Shown in pieces: positions 1 through 9,100 of a DNA stretch of 64,000 bases. The stretch spans positions 228,895 to 292,894 of the forward strand of contig NZ_ML703270.1 of the NCBI RefSeq assembly GCF_008520305.1, written 5' to 3'. The first letter of the stretch is position 1. Each line of letters begins with the position of its first letter. The DNA comes from Mesorhizobium sp. SARCC-RB16n (GTDB lineage: Bacteria; Pseudomonadota; Alphaproteobacteria; Rhizobiales; Rhizobiaceae). The notes under the pieces were generated by a model. That model was not told the origin of the DNA, ran no database searches, and saw nothing but the letters and a program-made list of their open reading frames with translations. The translations under genes were made by a program, and so were the position numbers.

Positions 1-800
1 GGCGGCGCGGTCTGCGCCGTGCCGGATGTGAGCAGCGAGGCGAACGCGTATTCGTTCCAGGCAAAGATCAGGCAGAAGATAGCGGTCGCGGCAATACCGG
101 TCGTGGCTTGCGGCAGAACCGTGCGCCAGAAGGCCTGCAGCCGCGTGTAACCGTCGATCATGGCGGCTTCCTCATATTCGCGCGGAATCTCGTCGATGAA
201 GCCTTTGAGCAGCCACACCGCCAGCGAGACGTTGACCGCCGTGTAGAGCAGGATCATGCCGAGCGCGGTGTCGGAAAGTCCGAGTTCGCGGTACATCAGG
301 TAGATGGGAATGGCGACCGCGATCGGGGGCATGAAGCGTGTCGACAGGATGAAGAACAGAAGATCATCCGCTAGCGGTACCTTGAAGCGCGAGAACCCAT
401 ATGCCGACAGTGTGCCGAGAAAGACGGCGCAGAAGGTCGAGCCGAAGGCGATGATCAGCGAATTGACGAAGCGCGGCAGGAAGTTGGACGGACCGGCGAT
501 CACCATGTTGCGCTCGCGCGCGGTCTCGTCGCAGATGCCTGTCGCTGGCCCCAATGAATTGATGTATTCCGGCGCCTGCCGCGTCCGCGTCGTGAACAGG
601 TTGCAATAGCCTTCGATGCTCGGCTGGAACACGATCTTGGGGGGGTAGGCGATCGAATCCGGTGGCGTCTTGAAGCTGGTGGCGAAGATCCACAAGAGCG
701 GCACGATCGAGATCAGCGCATAGGCGACGATGATGGTGCCGGCGATGCGCTTCGAGTTTGCCGAAGGTGCGACGACAGAATGGGCTGTGGTCAGGCTCAT
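1..800 (-). CDS. carbohydrate ABC transporter permease (MalG-like), 3' end cut by window edge
   Basis: This is the second inner-membrane permease subunit of a sugar importer. About 266 residues of the N-terminal part are present; the C-terminus lies outside the window. The first transmembrane segment is near residues 20-42 and further segments follow. The cytoplasmic EAA loop that contacts the ATPase is clear (EEAAMIDGYTRLQAFWRTVLP starts near residue 210). The ATG overlaps the TGA of the upstream permease gene by 4 bp (ATGA), which fixes the start and implies translational coupling. Sugar specificity cannot be read from the sequence. The periplasmic loop at about residues 45-110 is long, as in the MalG-type half of CUT1 transporters. 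Confidence 0.9.
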   Translation of the reverse strand, partial: MSLTTAHSVVAPSANSKRIAGTIIVAYALISIVPLLWIFATSFKTPPDSIAYPPKIVFQPSIEGYCNLFTTRTRQAPEYINSLGPATGICDETARERNMVIAGPSNFLPRFVNSLIIAFGSTFCAVFLGTLSAYGFSRFKVPLADDLLFFILSTRFMPPIAVAIPIYLMYRELGLSDTALGMILLYTAVNVSLAVWLLKGFIDEIPREYEEAAMIDGYTRLQAFWRTVLPQATTGIAATAIFCLIFAWNEYAFASLLTSGTAQTAP

Positions 801-1744
801 CTCTGCTTCACCTTGTTGAGCGCCTTTACGTAGATGTTGGCGAGACCGAACACCGCGACGAAGAGGATGATGGCGAATGCCGAGGAATAGCCGGTGCGCC
901 AGCTCTCGAAAGCTTGCCGTTTCAGCGTGATCGAGGCAACCTCGGTCGTCGAGCCAGGTCCGCCACCGGTCAACAGGTTTACCATGTCGAACATCTTGAA
1001 GTTCTCGATGCCGCGAAACAGCACCGCCAGCATGATGAACGGCAGCGCCATCGGCAGCGTGATCGACCAGAACTGCCGCCAGTTGGAGGCGCGGTCGACC
1101 TCGGCCGCCTCATAGATGTATTCGGGGATCGAGCGCAGGCCGGCGAGGCAGATCAGCATCACGTAAGGCGTCCACATCCAGGTGTCGACGATGACGATCG
1201 CCCACGGCGCGAGCTGCACGCTGCCCAGCATCTCGAAGGAGGAAGGCGGCACGCCTGTGAAAAAGGCGACGATGTAATTGAAGAGGCCGGTCTGGGGTTG
1301 GTACAGGAAACGCCAGAAATTGCCGACCACGGCGGGCGACAGCATCATCGGCACCAGGATGATGGTCGTCCAGAAGGCGTGGCCGCGGAACTTGCGGTCG
1401 ATCAGCCAGGCCAGCGTGAAGCCGATCACCGTCTGCAGCAGGATGGTCCAGAACACGAAATGCGCCGTCGTCTGCATGGCGATCCAGACATCCTGGTCGC
1501 CAAGGATGCGCTGGTAGTTGGCAAAGCCGAGGTTCTTTACAACCTCATTGGACCGGTTGGCGCGGTAGTTGGTGAACGACAGATAGATCGCCCAAAACAG
1601 TGGGAAGATGTTGATGGCGAGCAACAGAAGGATCGTCGGCGAGATGAACAGCCACGCCAGGCCCTTGTCGCTGATGCCGCGGACCTTGCGCGCCAACGGT
1701 TCCGGGGTCGCCCGGGCAGCGTTCTCCGCGGTCCGATTGAGCAT
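797..1744 (-). CDS. carbohydrate ABC transporter permease (MalF/UgpA-like)
   Basis: This is the first inner-membrane permease subunit of the sugar importer, with about six transmembrane helices and an EAA loop near EAAEVDRASNWRQFWSITLP. I chose the ATG at 1744 (MLNRTAENAARATPEPLARK). A longer reading from a GTG at 1822 would run through the strong hairpin at 1800-1829. The chosen start gives about 315 residues, normal for the family, with a purine-rich AGGAC upstream. It is the middle gene of the operon: binding protein, this permease, then the permease at 1-800 overlapping by ATGA. No ATP-binding subunit lies in the window; it may lie beyond position 1. Confidence 0.88.
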   Translation of the reverse strand: MLNRTAENAARATPEPLARKVRGISDKGLAWLFISPTILLLLAINIFPLFWAIYLSFTNYRANRSNEVVKNLGFANYQRILGDQDVWIAMQTTAHFVFWTILLQTVIGFTLAWLIDRKFRGHAFWTTIILVPMMLSPAVVGNFWRFLYQPQTGLFNYIVAFFTGVPPSSFEMLGSVQLAPWAIVIVDTWMWTPYVMLICLAGLRSIPEYIYEAAEVDRASNWRQFWSITLPMALPFIMLAVLFRGIENFKMFDMVNLLTGGGPGSTTEVASITLKRQAFESWRTGYSSAFAIILFVAVFGLANIYVKALNKVKQR

Positions 1745-1799
1745 GGTTAGTCCTGCTTCGGTCACTTGGGTCGTCTCTGTGATGGAATTTATCTGAACT

Positions 1800-1829
1800 G
1801 TGTCCCGTGCCAAGGGCGGCACGGGACAC
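1800..1829. promoter_or_regulatory. intercistronic hairpin after the binding-protein gene
   Basis: A perfect 12-bp inverted repeat (GTGTCCCGTGCC / GGCACGGGACAC) with a 6-nt loop lies between the stop of the solute-binding gene and the first permease start. Such stem-loops in binding-protein operons commonly stabilise the upstream mRNA or attenuate read-through, giving more binding protein than permease. There is no U-run, so it is probably not a complete terminator. The role is inferred from its position. Confidence 0.7.
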
Positions 1830-1852
1830 TCGGTCGTGGCTCGGGAGGAACC

Positions 1853-3181
1853 TTAAATCTTGCCGTCGTCCTGGAAGGTCGCTGTCCAGTCCTTCACCAG
1901 GCTGTCGAGCGCTTCCTGGGCGGTGCCCTGGTCGGCCACCACAAAGTCATGGACGCGCTTCTGCATCGCCTGCAGCAGAGTAGCGTAGCTCGGCTCCGCC
2001 CAGAAGTCCTTCACCATCTGCATCGATGCGAGGAAGTCAGGGGCGAAGGGCGCGCTTTTCGGGAAGGACGGGGCTTCCACCACTGCCTTCAGCGCCGAGT
2101 AGCCACCGATCTCCCACCACTTCTGCTGAACAGCCGGCTGGGCAAACCACTTGATGTATTTCAGTGCGGCGTCCTTGTGGTCCGAGTATGAGACCACCGA
2201 GATGCCCTGGCCGCCGAGCTGGGTGAAGTGCGCGTCCGGGCCGGCGGGGTTGGGGAAGAACCCGATCTTGTCGCCGCCGACATTCGGGTCCTTGTACAAG
2301 CCGGGGAAGAACGCGAACCAGTTCATCTGCATGGCCACCTGGCCTGACTTGAAGGCGTCAAGCCCTTCCGACATGTAGGCGTCGGTCATGCCCGGCGCGG
2401 TGCAGCACTTGTAGAGATCCTTGTAGAACTCCAGGCCCTTCACCGCGTCCGCCGAATTGACGAACCCCTTCATGTCGTATGGCTTCTTCGGATTCTCGTA
2501 TTGGAAGCCATAGTCATAGAGGACGTTTGTCACGCCCATGGTGATGCCTTCAGAGCCCCGTTCGGTGAAGATATAGGCGCCGTAGACCTTCTTGCCGTCG
2601 ATGTCGCGGCCCTGGAAAAACTTGGCGATGTCCTTGAGCTCGTCATAGGTCTTGGGCGGCGCCAGATCGCGCCCGTATTTCGCCTTGAACTCGGTCTGCA
2701 ATTCGGGCTTCGAGAACCAGTCCTTGCGATAGGTCCAACCGACCGCGTCGGCCATCGCCGGCAATGCCCAGTAGTTCGGTGTGTTCTTTGGCCACTCCGA
2801 ATAGCCCAGGACCGTCGCTGGCACGAAGTCGTCCATGCTGATCTTCTCCTTGTCAAAGAAGTCGTTCAGCTTGACGTAGTGGCCGTTCTCGGCGGCGCCG
2901 CCGATCCACTGGCTGTCGCCGATGATCAGGTCGCACAACTTGCCGTGTGAATTCAGCTCGTTGAGGAAGCGGTCGGCATAGTTGGTCCACGGCACGAACT
3001 CGAATTTCATGCCGATGTTGGTCTGCTTGGTGAAATCCTTGGAAAGTTCGACAAGCGCATTGGCCGGGTCCCAGGCGGCCCAGCACAGCGTCAGGTCTTC
3101 AGCGTGCGCGACACTCGAGGCGGCAGTCGACGCAGTAATCGCCGAGGCCAGTCCCAACGTCAGTTTCAAGCTCGATTTCAT
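1853..3181 (-). CDS. extracellular solute-binding protein of sugar ABC transporter
   Basis: This is a family-1 (CUT1-type) periplasmic binding protein of about 442 residues that delivers a carbohydrate to the two downstream permeases. The start at 3181 (MKSSLKLTLGLASAITASTA) is preceded by a strong GGGAGGAAGG ribosome site; a start eight codons upstream would put that site inside the gene. Residues 1-28 form a Sec signal peptide ending near AHA-E. The mature part has the aromatic-rich ligand-pocket character of the family (ALPAMADAVGWTYRKDWF; QMNWFAFFPGLY). Two cysteines are adjacent (YKCCTAPG). It is the first gene of the operon, behind the operator-like region at 3283-3320. The substrate is unknown; sugars or polyols are the usual ligands. 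Confidence 0.9.
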   Translation of the reverse strand: MKSSLKLTLGLASAITASTAASSVAHAEDLTLCWAAWDPANALVELSKDFTKQTNIGMKFEFVPWTNYADRFLNELNSHGKLCDLIIGDSQWIGGAAENGHYVKLNDFFDKEKISMDDFVPATVLGYSEWPKNTPNYWALPAMADAVGWTYRKDWFSKPELQTEFKAKYGRDLAPPKTYDELKDIAKFFQGRDIDGKKVYGAYIFTERGSEGITMGVTNVLYDYGFQYENPKKPYDMKGFVNSADAVKGLEFYKDLYKCCTAPGMTDAYMSEGLDAFKSGQVAMQMNWFAFFPGLYKDPNVGGDKIGFFPNPAGPDAHFTQLGGQGISVVSYSDHKDAALKYIKWFAQPAVQQKWWEIGGYSALKAVVEAPSFPKSAPFAPDFLASMQMVKDFWAEPSYATLLQAMQKRVHDFVVADQGTAQEALDSLVKDWTATFQDDGKI

Positions 3182-3282
3182 GCCTTCCTCCCATTTGTGA
3201 AACACGTCTGGATGACGGTCTCAAGAGCCCTCAAACCTCTCTCCTCAGAGGCCCAAACATGGCGGCGTCGTCCACCGCGGAT

Positions 3283-3320
3283 GTTTAGTAATTTGTTTAG
3301 TGATGCAATTTTTACTAAAC
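3283..3320. promoter_or_regulatory. operator-like inverted repeat upstream of the sugar ABC operon
   Basis: GTTTAGTAA (3283-3291) is repeated inverted as TTACTAAAC (3312-3320). A further direct copy, GTTTAGTGA, lies at 3295-3303, 12 bp (about one helical turn) from the first. TTTAGTAA-type half-sites resemble operators of ROK (NagC/XylR) repressors, which often control sugar ABC operons in rhizobia. It lies about 100 bp upstream of the binding-protein start, in a short AT-rich patch. No regulator gene is adjacent in the window. Confidence 0.6.
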
Positions 3321-3469
3321 AAGGCAAGCGAATTCGTTGCTGCGCCGCAACATGTTTGCGCCGGTGTCTGAAAACGTTGGGAAAAGCGCCGCGCGCCGGT
3401 CGGATGAACGCGGAGTGTGAAAACCCTGTTGGGCTGATTCGGATGCCGCCTCGGAGCGGCGTCCCGGGT

Positions 3470-4155
3470 TCAGTCGACCCGCTTGGTGCTCACCATCACC
3501 GTCCGGATCGGCGGCGCCGGCGGCAGCAGCGCGCGGATGTCGGCGAAGGGAAACATCGGCTCGAAGCGGAAGGCTTCGGCCCGCGAACCTTGCGCGCCGT
3601 TGCATTGGCCCGAGCGAAAAAGGTTCTGCGTCCGGGCGATATCGACGAAGCGATCCGGGTCCTGCGACTGGTGCATGCGGATCGCTTTGGCCTTGATGTC
3701 GGCATGGGCGGAAATATCGACATAGTGCGTCGGCGAGAAGCCGGTGCCACCCCATCGTGTCGGAGCACCGGAACCCCGAACGAAGCGGCGATGCGCACGC
3801 CGTCCGACAGCGCGCGGTGGTCGGCGTGATAGTCGTTGAGCGCGTGCGTGATCGCGAGATCCGGGCCGATCTCGCTTATCAGCGTTTTCAGCGCATCGAT
3901 CAGCGCGGCATCCGCCACCAGCCCGCCATCGGGAAAGTCGAGGAAGCGCAGCGTCGCCCCGAGCAATGCGGCCGCCGCCGTCGCTTCTTCACGGCGGACA
4001 CGAGCCAGAACGGCGGGATCGCTCTTGCCGCCCCTGGCACCATCGGTGGTCACGGCAAAAGTGAGTTCTGCGCCTTGCGCGGCATAGGCGGCCATCGTAC
4101 CGAACATGAAGATCTCGATGTCGTCGGGATGCGCACCGAGCGCCAGTATCTTCAA
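3470..4155 (-). pseudogene. PIG-L family deacetylase, disrupted by frameshift
   Basis: PIG-L/LmbE proteins are zinc-dependent N-acetyl-sugar deacetylases. The N-terminal part, from a TTG start at 4155 (LKILALGAHPDDIEI), has the metal-binding AHPDD motif and an ITHALNDYHADHRA segment. The reading frame then changes near 3745-3768, after GVPVL. In another frame the family-typical sequence resumes (TGFSPTHYVDISAHADIKAK, then MHQSQDPDRFVDIARTQ) and runs to the stop at 3470. A run of four G on the coding strand lies at the break. Either the gene is a recent pseudogene or the assembly has an error there. The start is preceded by GGGGAGAGAG. It is divergent from the EamA transporter, whose start is only 25 bp away. 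Confidence 0.75.
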
Positions 4156-4179
4156 CTCTCTCTCCCCGGAAATGAAAAC

Positions 4180-5070
4180 GTGACGAACGGAATCCTGCTC
4201 GCCCTGATCGCCTATGCAAGCTATTCGGGCAGCGATGCCGTTATCAAGAGCCTGGGCGGACAGTTCACGGTGTTCGAGATAGGCTTCTTCGCGACCTTGT
4301 TTGCCGGCTGTTTTCTGTTCTTCGCCCGGCCGGCGGGCGAACGCTGGCGCGATTTCTGGCGCATGAAGCGGCCTTGGGCCGTGCAGGCGCGGGCCTGGGC
4401 CGGCATCGCCTCGGGCGTGCTCAGCGTCTATTCCTTCACGCACATTCCGCTGGCTGAAGTCTACGCACTGATCTTCCTGGCGCCCTTGCTGGTCACCATC
4501 CTGTCGACCATCATCCTGAAGGAAAAAGTTGGTCCCTGGCGGTGGCTGGCCGTGGTCGCCGGCTTTGCCGGGGTGATGCTGGTGGTGCGGCCGGGTTTTC
4601 GTGAATTGAACCTCGGCCACCTCGCCGCCTTCGTGAATGCCTTCCTCGCCGCGACCAGCGTCATCCTGCTGCGGTCGTTAGCCCAGCAGGAAAAGCGCAC
4701 GTCGATGCTCGGCGTGCTTGTGGGCTATGGCCTGCTGTTCAACGGGGTCGCCGCCGCCGCTACCTCTTTCACCTTGCCGAACGCCATGCAGCTTGTCTGG
4801 CTTGCGATGGTGGGCGCCTTCACCGCAGGCGGACAATTGCTGCAGCTGCTCGCCGCCAAATATGCCCCCGCCAACCGGATCGCGCCGACGCATTATTCGC
4901 AGATCGTCTGGGCGGTGATCCTCGGCGCGTTGTTCTTCCAGGAATATCCGGATTGGCTGTCGCTGGTCGGCCTCGCGGTCGTCGGCGGATCCGGCCTGTT
5001 GACCATGGTGCGCGAGGAAGCGCGGCTGGGCACGGTGCGCTGGAATCCGTTCTCTCGCACCCGGCTTTGA
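4180..5070 (+). CDS. EamA/DMT-superfamily transporter
   Basis: This is an inner-membrane drug/metabolite-type exporter of about 296 residues with ten predicted helices in two EamA repeats (about residues 5-135 and 145-280). I chose the GTG at 4180 (VTNGILLALIAYASYSGSDA); the ATG 8 bp upstream opens a three-codon frame. A GGAAA lies about 10 nt before it. The second repeat contains the usual P-rich helix and an AAKYAPANRIAPTHYSQIVW segment. The substrate is unknown. It is divergent from the broken PIG-L gene and followed by hrpB on the same strand after 55 bp. Confidence 0.85.
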   Translation: MTNGILLALIAYASYSGSDAVIKSLGGQFTVFEIGFFATLFAGCFLFFARPAGERWRDFWRMKRPWAVQARAWAGIASGVLSVYSFTHIPLAEVYALIFLAPLLVTILSTIILKEKVGPWRWLAVVAGFAGVMLVVRPGFRELNLGHLAAFVNAFLAATSVILLRSLAQQEKRTSMLGVLVGYGLLFNGVAAAATSFTLPNAMQLVWLAMVGAFTAGGQLLQLLAAKYAPANRIAPTHYSQIVWAVILGALFFQEYPDWLSLVGLAVVGGSGLLTMVREEARLGTVRWNPFSRTRL

Positions 5071-5125
5071 GTCGCCGCAGTCGGATAAGTTGCACGGCCC
5101 CCGTGACGCCTGATATGCGGGCGCA

Positions 5126-7585
5126 ATGACGACCAAACCCTTGCCGGAGCTTCCGGTATCCGCCGTGCTGCCGGCGCTCAACGAAGCGCTCGGCTCCGGC
5201 AACAGCGCAGTGCTGGTGGCGCCACCCGGCGCCGGCAAGACGACGCTGGTGCCCTTGGCGCTGCTCGATGCGCCCTGGCTGGGCAAGGGCAAGATCGTGT
5301 TGCTCGAACCGCGCCGGCTCGCCGCCCGCGCCGCCGCCCGCCGCATGGCCGAACTGCTTGATGAGGAACCGGGCGCCACCGTCGGCTATGCGATGCGCAT
5401 GGAAAACCGGACCTCGGCGCGGACAAAAATCCTGGTCGTCACCGAGGGCGTGTTGGCACGCATGATCCTCGACGACCCCGAACTGCCCGGTGTTTCGGCG
5501 GTCATTTTCGACGAATTCCACGAGCGCTCGCTCGACGGCGATTTCGGTCTTGCGCTGGCGCTCGACGTGCAAGGCGCGCTGCGGCCGGATCTGCGTCTGC
5601 TGGTGATGTCGGCAACGCTCGACGGCGCACGGGTCGCGAAACTCCTGTCGGGCGCGCCGGTGATCGAGAGCGAGGGCCGCGCCTTCCCGGTCGATGTCCG
5701 TTACGACGAGCGGCCGGCCGGAGTGCCGATCGAGGACGCCATGGCCAAGGCGATCCGCTCGGCCCTTGCCGACGAGAGCGGCAGCGTGCTTGCCTTCCTG
5801 CCCGGCCAGCGCGAGATCGAGCGCACCGCCGAGCGGCTGGGCGGCAAGGTCGGCGCCGACACCGATATCGTCCCGCTCTATGGGCAGCTCGACGGCAAGG
5901 CGCAGGACGCTGCGATCAAGCCGGCGCCGCCGGGCCGCCGCAAGGTGGTGCTGGCGACCTCGATCGCCGAGACCTCCATCACCATCGACGGCGTGCCCGT
6001 CGTCATCGATTCCGGTCTGTCGCGGCTGCCGCGCTATGAGCCGGCCAGCGGACTGACCAGGTTGGAAACCGTGCGCGTCAGCAAGGCCTCCGCCGACCAG
6101 CGCGCCGGCCGCGCCGGGCGCACGCAGCCTGGCGCCGCCATCCGGCTGTGGCGCGCCGAGCAGACGGCGGCACTTCCTGCCTTCACGCCGCCGGAAATCC
6201 TCGAGGCAGACTTGTCCGGCCTACTGCTCGACTGCGCCGCCTTCGGCGTCGCCGATCCAACCAGACTTGCCTTCCTCGATCCGCCGCCGGCGCCGGCGCT
6301 TAATGAAGCAAAGGTGCTGCTGCGCGCGCTCCATGCCATCGACGAGGCGGGACGCTTGACCGAAGCTGGCGCGGCGATGCGCAAGCTCGCTTTGCCGGTG
6401 CGGCTGGCGCATATGGTCGCCGAGGCGGCCAGCAGCGGTCACGGCGGTGAGGCGGCCATGCTTGCCGTGCTGCTCACCGAGCGTGGCCTTGGCGGCGACG
6501 GTGCCGATGTCGAACGGCGGCTGATGCGCTTTCGCGGCGAGAAATCGCCGCGTGCCACATCGGCGCGCCAGCTGGCCGAGCGCCTCGCCAGGCAGGTGGA
6601 CGGCGCGAAGACCGGCGGAGCTGTTCCAGCCGGAACCCTGCTCATCCATGCCTGGCCGGATCGCGTAGCCAAGGCGCGCGGCGAGCGCGGCCGTTTCGTG
6701 CTGGCCAATGGCTCCGGCGCCATGCTCGACGCCGCCGATCCGCTGGCGGGCGAACCCTTTCTGGTCGTCGCCGACTTGCAGGGCAAGGCGCAGAATGCAC
6801 GCATCACGGCGGCCGCGGCGATCGGCGAGGACGATATCCGCTCAGCGCTGGCTGACCGGATCGAAACGCGCCGGCAGACGAGTTTCGACCGCGAGCGGCG
6901 CGCCGTGCGGGTGCGCGAAACCGTGCGGCTCGGCGCCATCACGCTCGCCGAACGCATGCTGCCGGCGCCGGCCGGCGCCGATGCCGACCGCGCCATCATC
7001 GAGGCCCTGCGCGAGCATGGGCTCTCCCTTTTGACTTGGAGCAAGGAAGCCCAGACGCTGCGCCAGCGGCTGTCCTGGCTGCACAAAGGCCTGGGCGCGC
7101 CCTGGCCCGACATATCGGATGGAGCGCTCATCGAACGCCTCGACGACTGGCTGCTGCCGTTTCTGTCCGGTGCGGCATCCGTGGCCGCCATCGATCCCGG
7201 TGTCGTTTCGGCCGGACTGGCGTCTCTCGTGCCGCATGACCTCCAGCGCAAGATCGACGCGCTGGCGCCGACCCATTTCGACGCGCCGTCGGGCAGCCAC
7301 GTGCCGATCCGCTATGACGGCGAATGGCCGGTTCTGGCGGTCCGCGTACAGGAACTGTTCGGCCTCGACCGCCATCCTTCGATCGCCAACGGTACGGTGC
7401 CCCTGACGCTTGAACTGTTGTCGCCGGCGCACCGGCCGATCCAGACGACGCGCGACCTGCCCGGCTTCTGGCGCGGCTCCTGGGCCGACGTGCGCGCCGA
7501 CATGCGCGGCCGCTATCCCAAGCATGTCTGGCCGGAAAACCCGCTGCTCGCCACCGCCACCGCCCGCGCCAAGCCCAGGGCATGA
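5126..7585 (+). CDS. hrpB: ATP-dependent helicase HrpB
   Basis: This is a DEAH-family RNA helicase of 819 residues, the usual HrpB length. The Walker A motif is APPGAGKTT (about residues 32-40). The Walker B/DEAH box appears as DEFHERS, and the SAT motif as MSATLDGARV. Motif V/VI residues are ATSIAETSITIDGV and QRAGRAGRTQPG. Behind the helicase core come the HA2 region and the HrpB-specific C-terminal domain ending in HVWPENP. Its physiological role is poorly defined; it is probably involved in RNA metabolism and is non-essential in Escherichia coli. The stop codon lies inside the palindromic repeat at 7578-7626. Confidence 0.95.
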   Translation: MTTKPLPELPVSAVLPALNEALGSGNSAVLVAPPGAGKTTLVPLALLDAPWLGKGKIVLLEPRRLAARAAARRMAELLDEEPGATVGYAMRMENRTSARTKILVVTEGVLARMILDDPELPGVSAVIFDEFHERSLDGDFGLALALDVQGALRPDLRLLVMSATLDGARVAKLLSGAPVIESEGRAFPVDVRYDERPAGVPIEDAMAKAIRSALADESGSVLAFLPGQREIERTAERLGGKVGADTDIVPLYGQLDGKAQDAAIKPAPPGRRKVVLATSIAETSITIDGVPVVIDSGLSRLPRYEPASGLTRLETVRVSKASADQRAGRAGRTQPGAAIRLWRAEQTAALPAFTPPEILEADLSGLLLDCAAFGVADPTRLAFLDPPPAPALNEAKVLLRALHAIDEAGRLTEAGAAMRKLALPVRLAHMVAEAASSGHGGEAAMLAVLLTERGLGGDGADVERRLMRFRGEKSPRATSARQLAERLARQVDGAKTGGAVPAGTLLIHAWPDRVAKARGERGRFVLANGSGAMLDAADPLAGEPFLVVADLQGKAQNARITAAAAIGEDDIRSALADRIETRRQTSFDRERRAVRVRETVRLGAITLAERMLPAPAGADADRAIIEALREHGLSLLTWSKEAQTLRQRLSWLHKGLGAPWPDISDGALIERLDDWLLPFLSGAASVAAIDPGVVSAGLASLVPHDLQRKIDALAPTHFDAPSGSHVPIRYDGEWPVLAVRVQELFGLDRHPSIANGTVPLTLELLSPAHRPIQTTRDLPGFWRGSWADVRADMRGRYPKHVWPENPLLATATARAKPRA

Positions 7586-7626
7586 TCCCAAAAAGTGGGA
7601 ACCGGTTTTTGGAACAGGTCATGCCC
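7578..7626. repeat. short palindromic intergenic repeat
   Basis: GGGCATGATCCCAAAAAGTG pairs with a complementary arm ending in GGTCATGCCC. It overlaps the hrpB stop codon. Related short palindromes with AAA/TTT-rich inner arms occur at 20514-20556, 25661-25703 and 48894-48927. It is a dispersed rhizobial palindromic repeat and may also serve as the transcript end of hrpB. Confidence 0.75.
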
Positions 7627-7704
7627 AAACAAGAAGTAGAGCTCCAATCCGACCTCGTCGGACTGGGGCGGGACCTAGCCTTGGGCGCTTTGCGGCTGTA
7701 ATCC

Positions 7705-9036
7705 ATGGCCATGATCAACATCCTGAACACGCCCGATTTCCAGCAGAGCCAGCGACTGCGCCTCAACACGCTGATCCGGCTGCGCTGGCTGGCCATCGTC
7801 GGTCAGAGCGTGGCGGTGCTCGTCGTCGCCTACGGCCTGAAATTCCCGCTGCCGGTCAGCCTGTGTTTCGCGTTGATCGCCTGTTCGGCCTGGATGAACC
7901 TGTTTCTGGCCTTCCGGTTTCCGGCTGCGCACCGGCTCACCCCGTTCGCCGCCTTCGGCATTCTGATCTTCGACAGCCTGCAGCTTGCCGGCCTGCTCTA
8001 CATGACCGGCGGCCTGACCAACCCGTTCTCGCTGCTGATGACCGTGCCCGTCGTCATTTCGGCGACGTCGCTGCCCTTGCGCCTGACCGCGCTGCTTGGC
8101 GGGCTGGTGATGATAGCGGCGACCTTGCTGGTCTTCCGCCATCTGCCATTGCCCTGGTACGAGGGCGCGCCGCTGGTGATGCCCTTCATTTATGTCGCCG
8201 GCATGTGGATGGCGGTGCTGTCCTCCATCGCCTTTACCGCCATGTATGCCTTCCGGGTGGCCGCCGAAGCCCGGCTTCTGGCCAACGCGCTGGCCGCCAC
8301 CGAACTGGTGCTGCAGCGCGAGCAGCACCTTTCCGCGCTCGATGGCCTGGCCGCCGCCGCCGCGCACGAGCTCGGCACGCCGCTCGCCACTATCACGCTG
8401 GTCGCCAAGGAAATGGAGAAGGCGCTCGGCGCCGATCCGAAATACGGCGAGGACGTGAAGCTGCTGCGCTCGCAGAGCGAACGCTGCCGCGAAATCCTCA
8501 AGCGCCTGACCAGCCTTTCGTCGGAGGGCGAGGCACATCTCTCTCGTCTGCCGCTGACCTCGCTGGTCGAGGAGGTCACCGCGCCGCATCGCGACTTCGG
8601 CATCTCGATCAAGCTTCGTCCCGGTGAGCGGACTGGACCCGAGCCGGTCGGGCGGCGCAATCCGGGTGTCATCTATGGCCTTGGCAACCTGGTCGAGAAT
8701 GCCGTCGATTTCGCCCGCAAGAGCGTCACCGTGCGCTGGAGCTGGGACGAAGCGACGGTTTCCTTCTCGATCACCGATGACGGCCCAGGTTTTCCGCCCG
8801 AGATCATCGACCGCATTGGCGAGCCCTATATGTCGACACGCCAGGGTACGGAAGCTGGCGGCGGGCTGGGGCTCGGCCTGTTCATCGCCAAGACATTGCT
8901 CGAACGTTCCGGTGCCACGCTCGACTTTCGCAATTCGAGCGGGCTTGGCGAAGGGGCCGTGGTGCGGATTTCGTGGCCGAGAACCGTCTTCCTGAACCCG
9001 CAATCGGGCCCGGCGACCATGTTTGACACTGCGTAA
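7705..9036 (+). CDS. actS: redox-sensing histidine kinase ActS/RegB
   Basis: This is the membrane sensor kinase of the global redox two-component system RegB/RegA (ActS/ActR in rhizobia). It has 443 residues, with six membrane segments over about residues 25-185. GGLTNPF at 102-108 is the conserved quinone-sensing loop of RegB. The phosphorylated histidine is H221 in AAAAHELGTPLATI. C261 in SERCREIL lies exactly 40 residues later, matching the RegB H225/C265 redox-cysteine arrangement. The ATP-binding domain has NLVENAVDFA, DDGPGF and GLGLGLFIAKTLLERSG. The partner regulator follows directly on the same strand. The expected role is control of respiration, carbon and nitrogen genes at low oxygen or acid pH. 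Confidence 0.93.
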   Translation: MAMINILNTPDFQQSQRLRLNTLIRLRWLAIVGQSVAVLVVAYGLKFPLPVSLCFALIACSAWMNLFLAFRFPAAHRLTPFAAFGILIFDSLQLAGLLYMTGGLTNPFSLLMTVPVVISATSLPLRLTALLGGLVMIAATLLVFRHLPLPWYEGAPLVMPFIYVAGMWMAVLSSIAFTAMYAFRVAAEARLLANALAATELVLQREQHLSALDGLAAAAAHELGTPLATITLVAKEMEKALGADPKYGEDVKLLRSQSERCREILKRLTSLSSEGEAHLSRLPLTSLVEEVTAPHRDFGISIKLRPGERTGPEPVGRRNPGVIYGLGNLVENAVDFARKSVTVRWSWDEATVSFSITDDGPGFPPEIIDRIGEPYMSTRQGTEAGGGLGLGLFIAKTLLERSGATLDFRNSSGLGEGAVVRISWPRTVFLNPQSGPATMFDTA

Positions 9037-9100
9037 ATTGGACAATAGCCCCGCAAAACGATATCTGCGTAAAATTAAGGCAGCAGGAATTTTCGAGACG

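Noticed and set aside
758-1750. Long plus-strand open frame
   Set aside because: It lies antisense to the sugar permease gene and is rich in H, R, D and Q, typical of reversed GC-rich coding DNA. No family pattern.
1745-1822. GTG start extending the first permease
   Set aside because: The extension would translate through the strong hairpin at 1800-1829 and lacks family similarity.
9023-9100. Upstream start for actR
   Set aside because: It would overlap actS and add a 26-residue basic extension not typical of RegA proteins.
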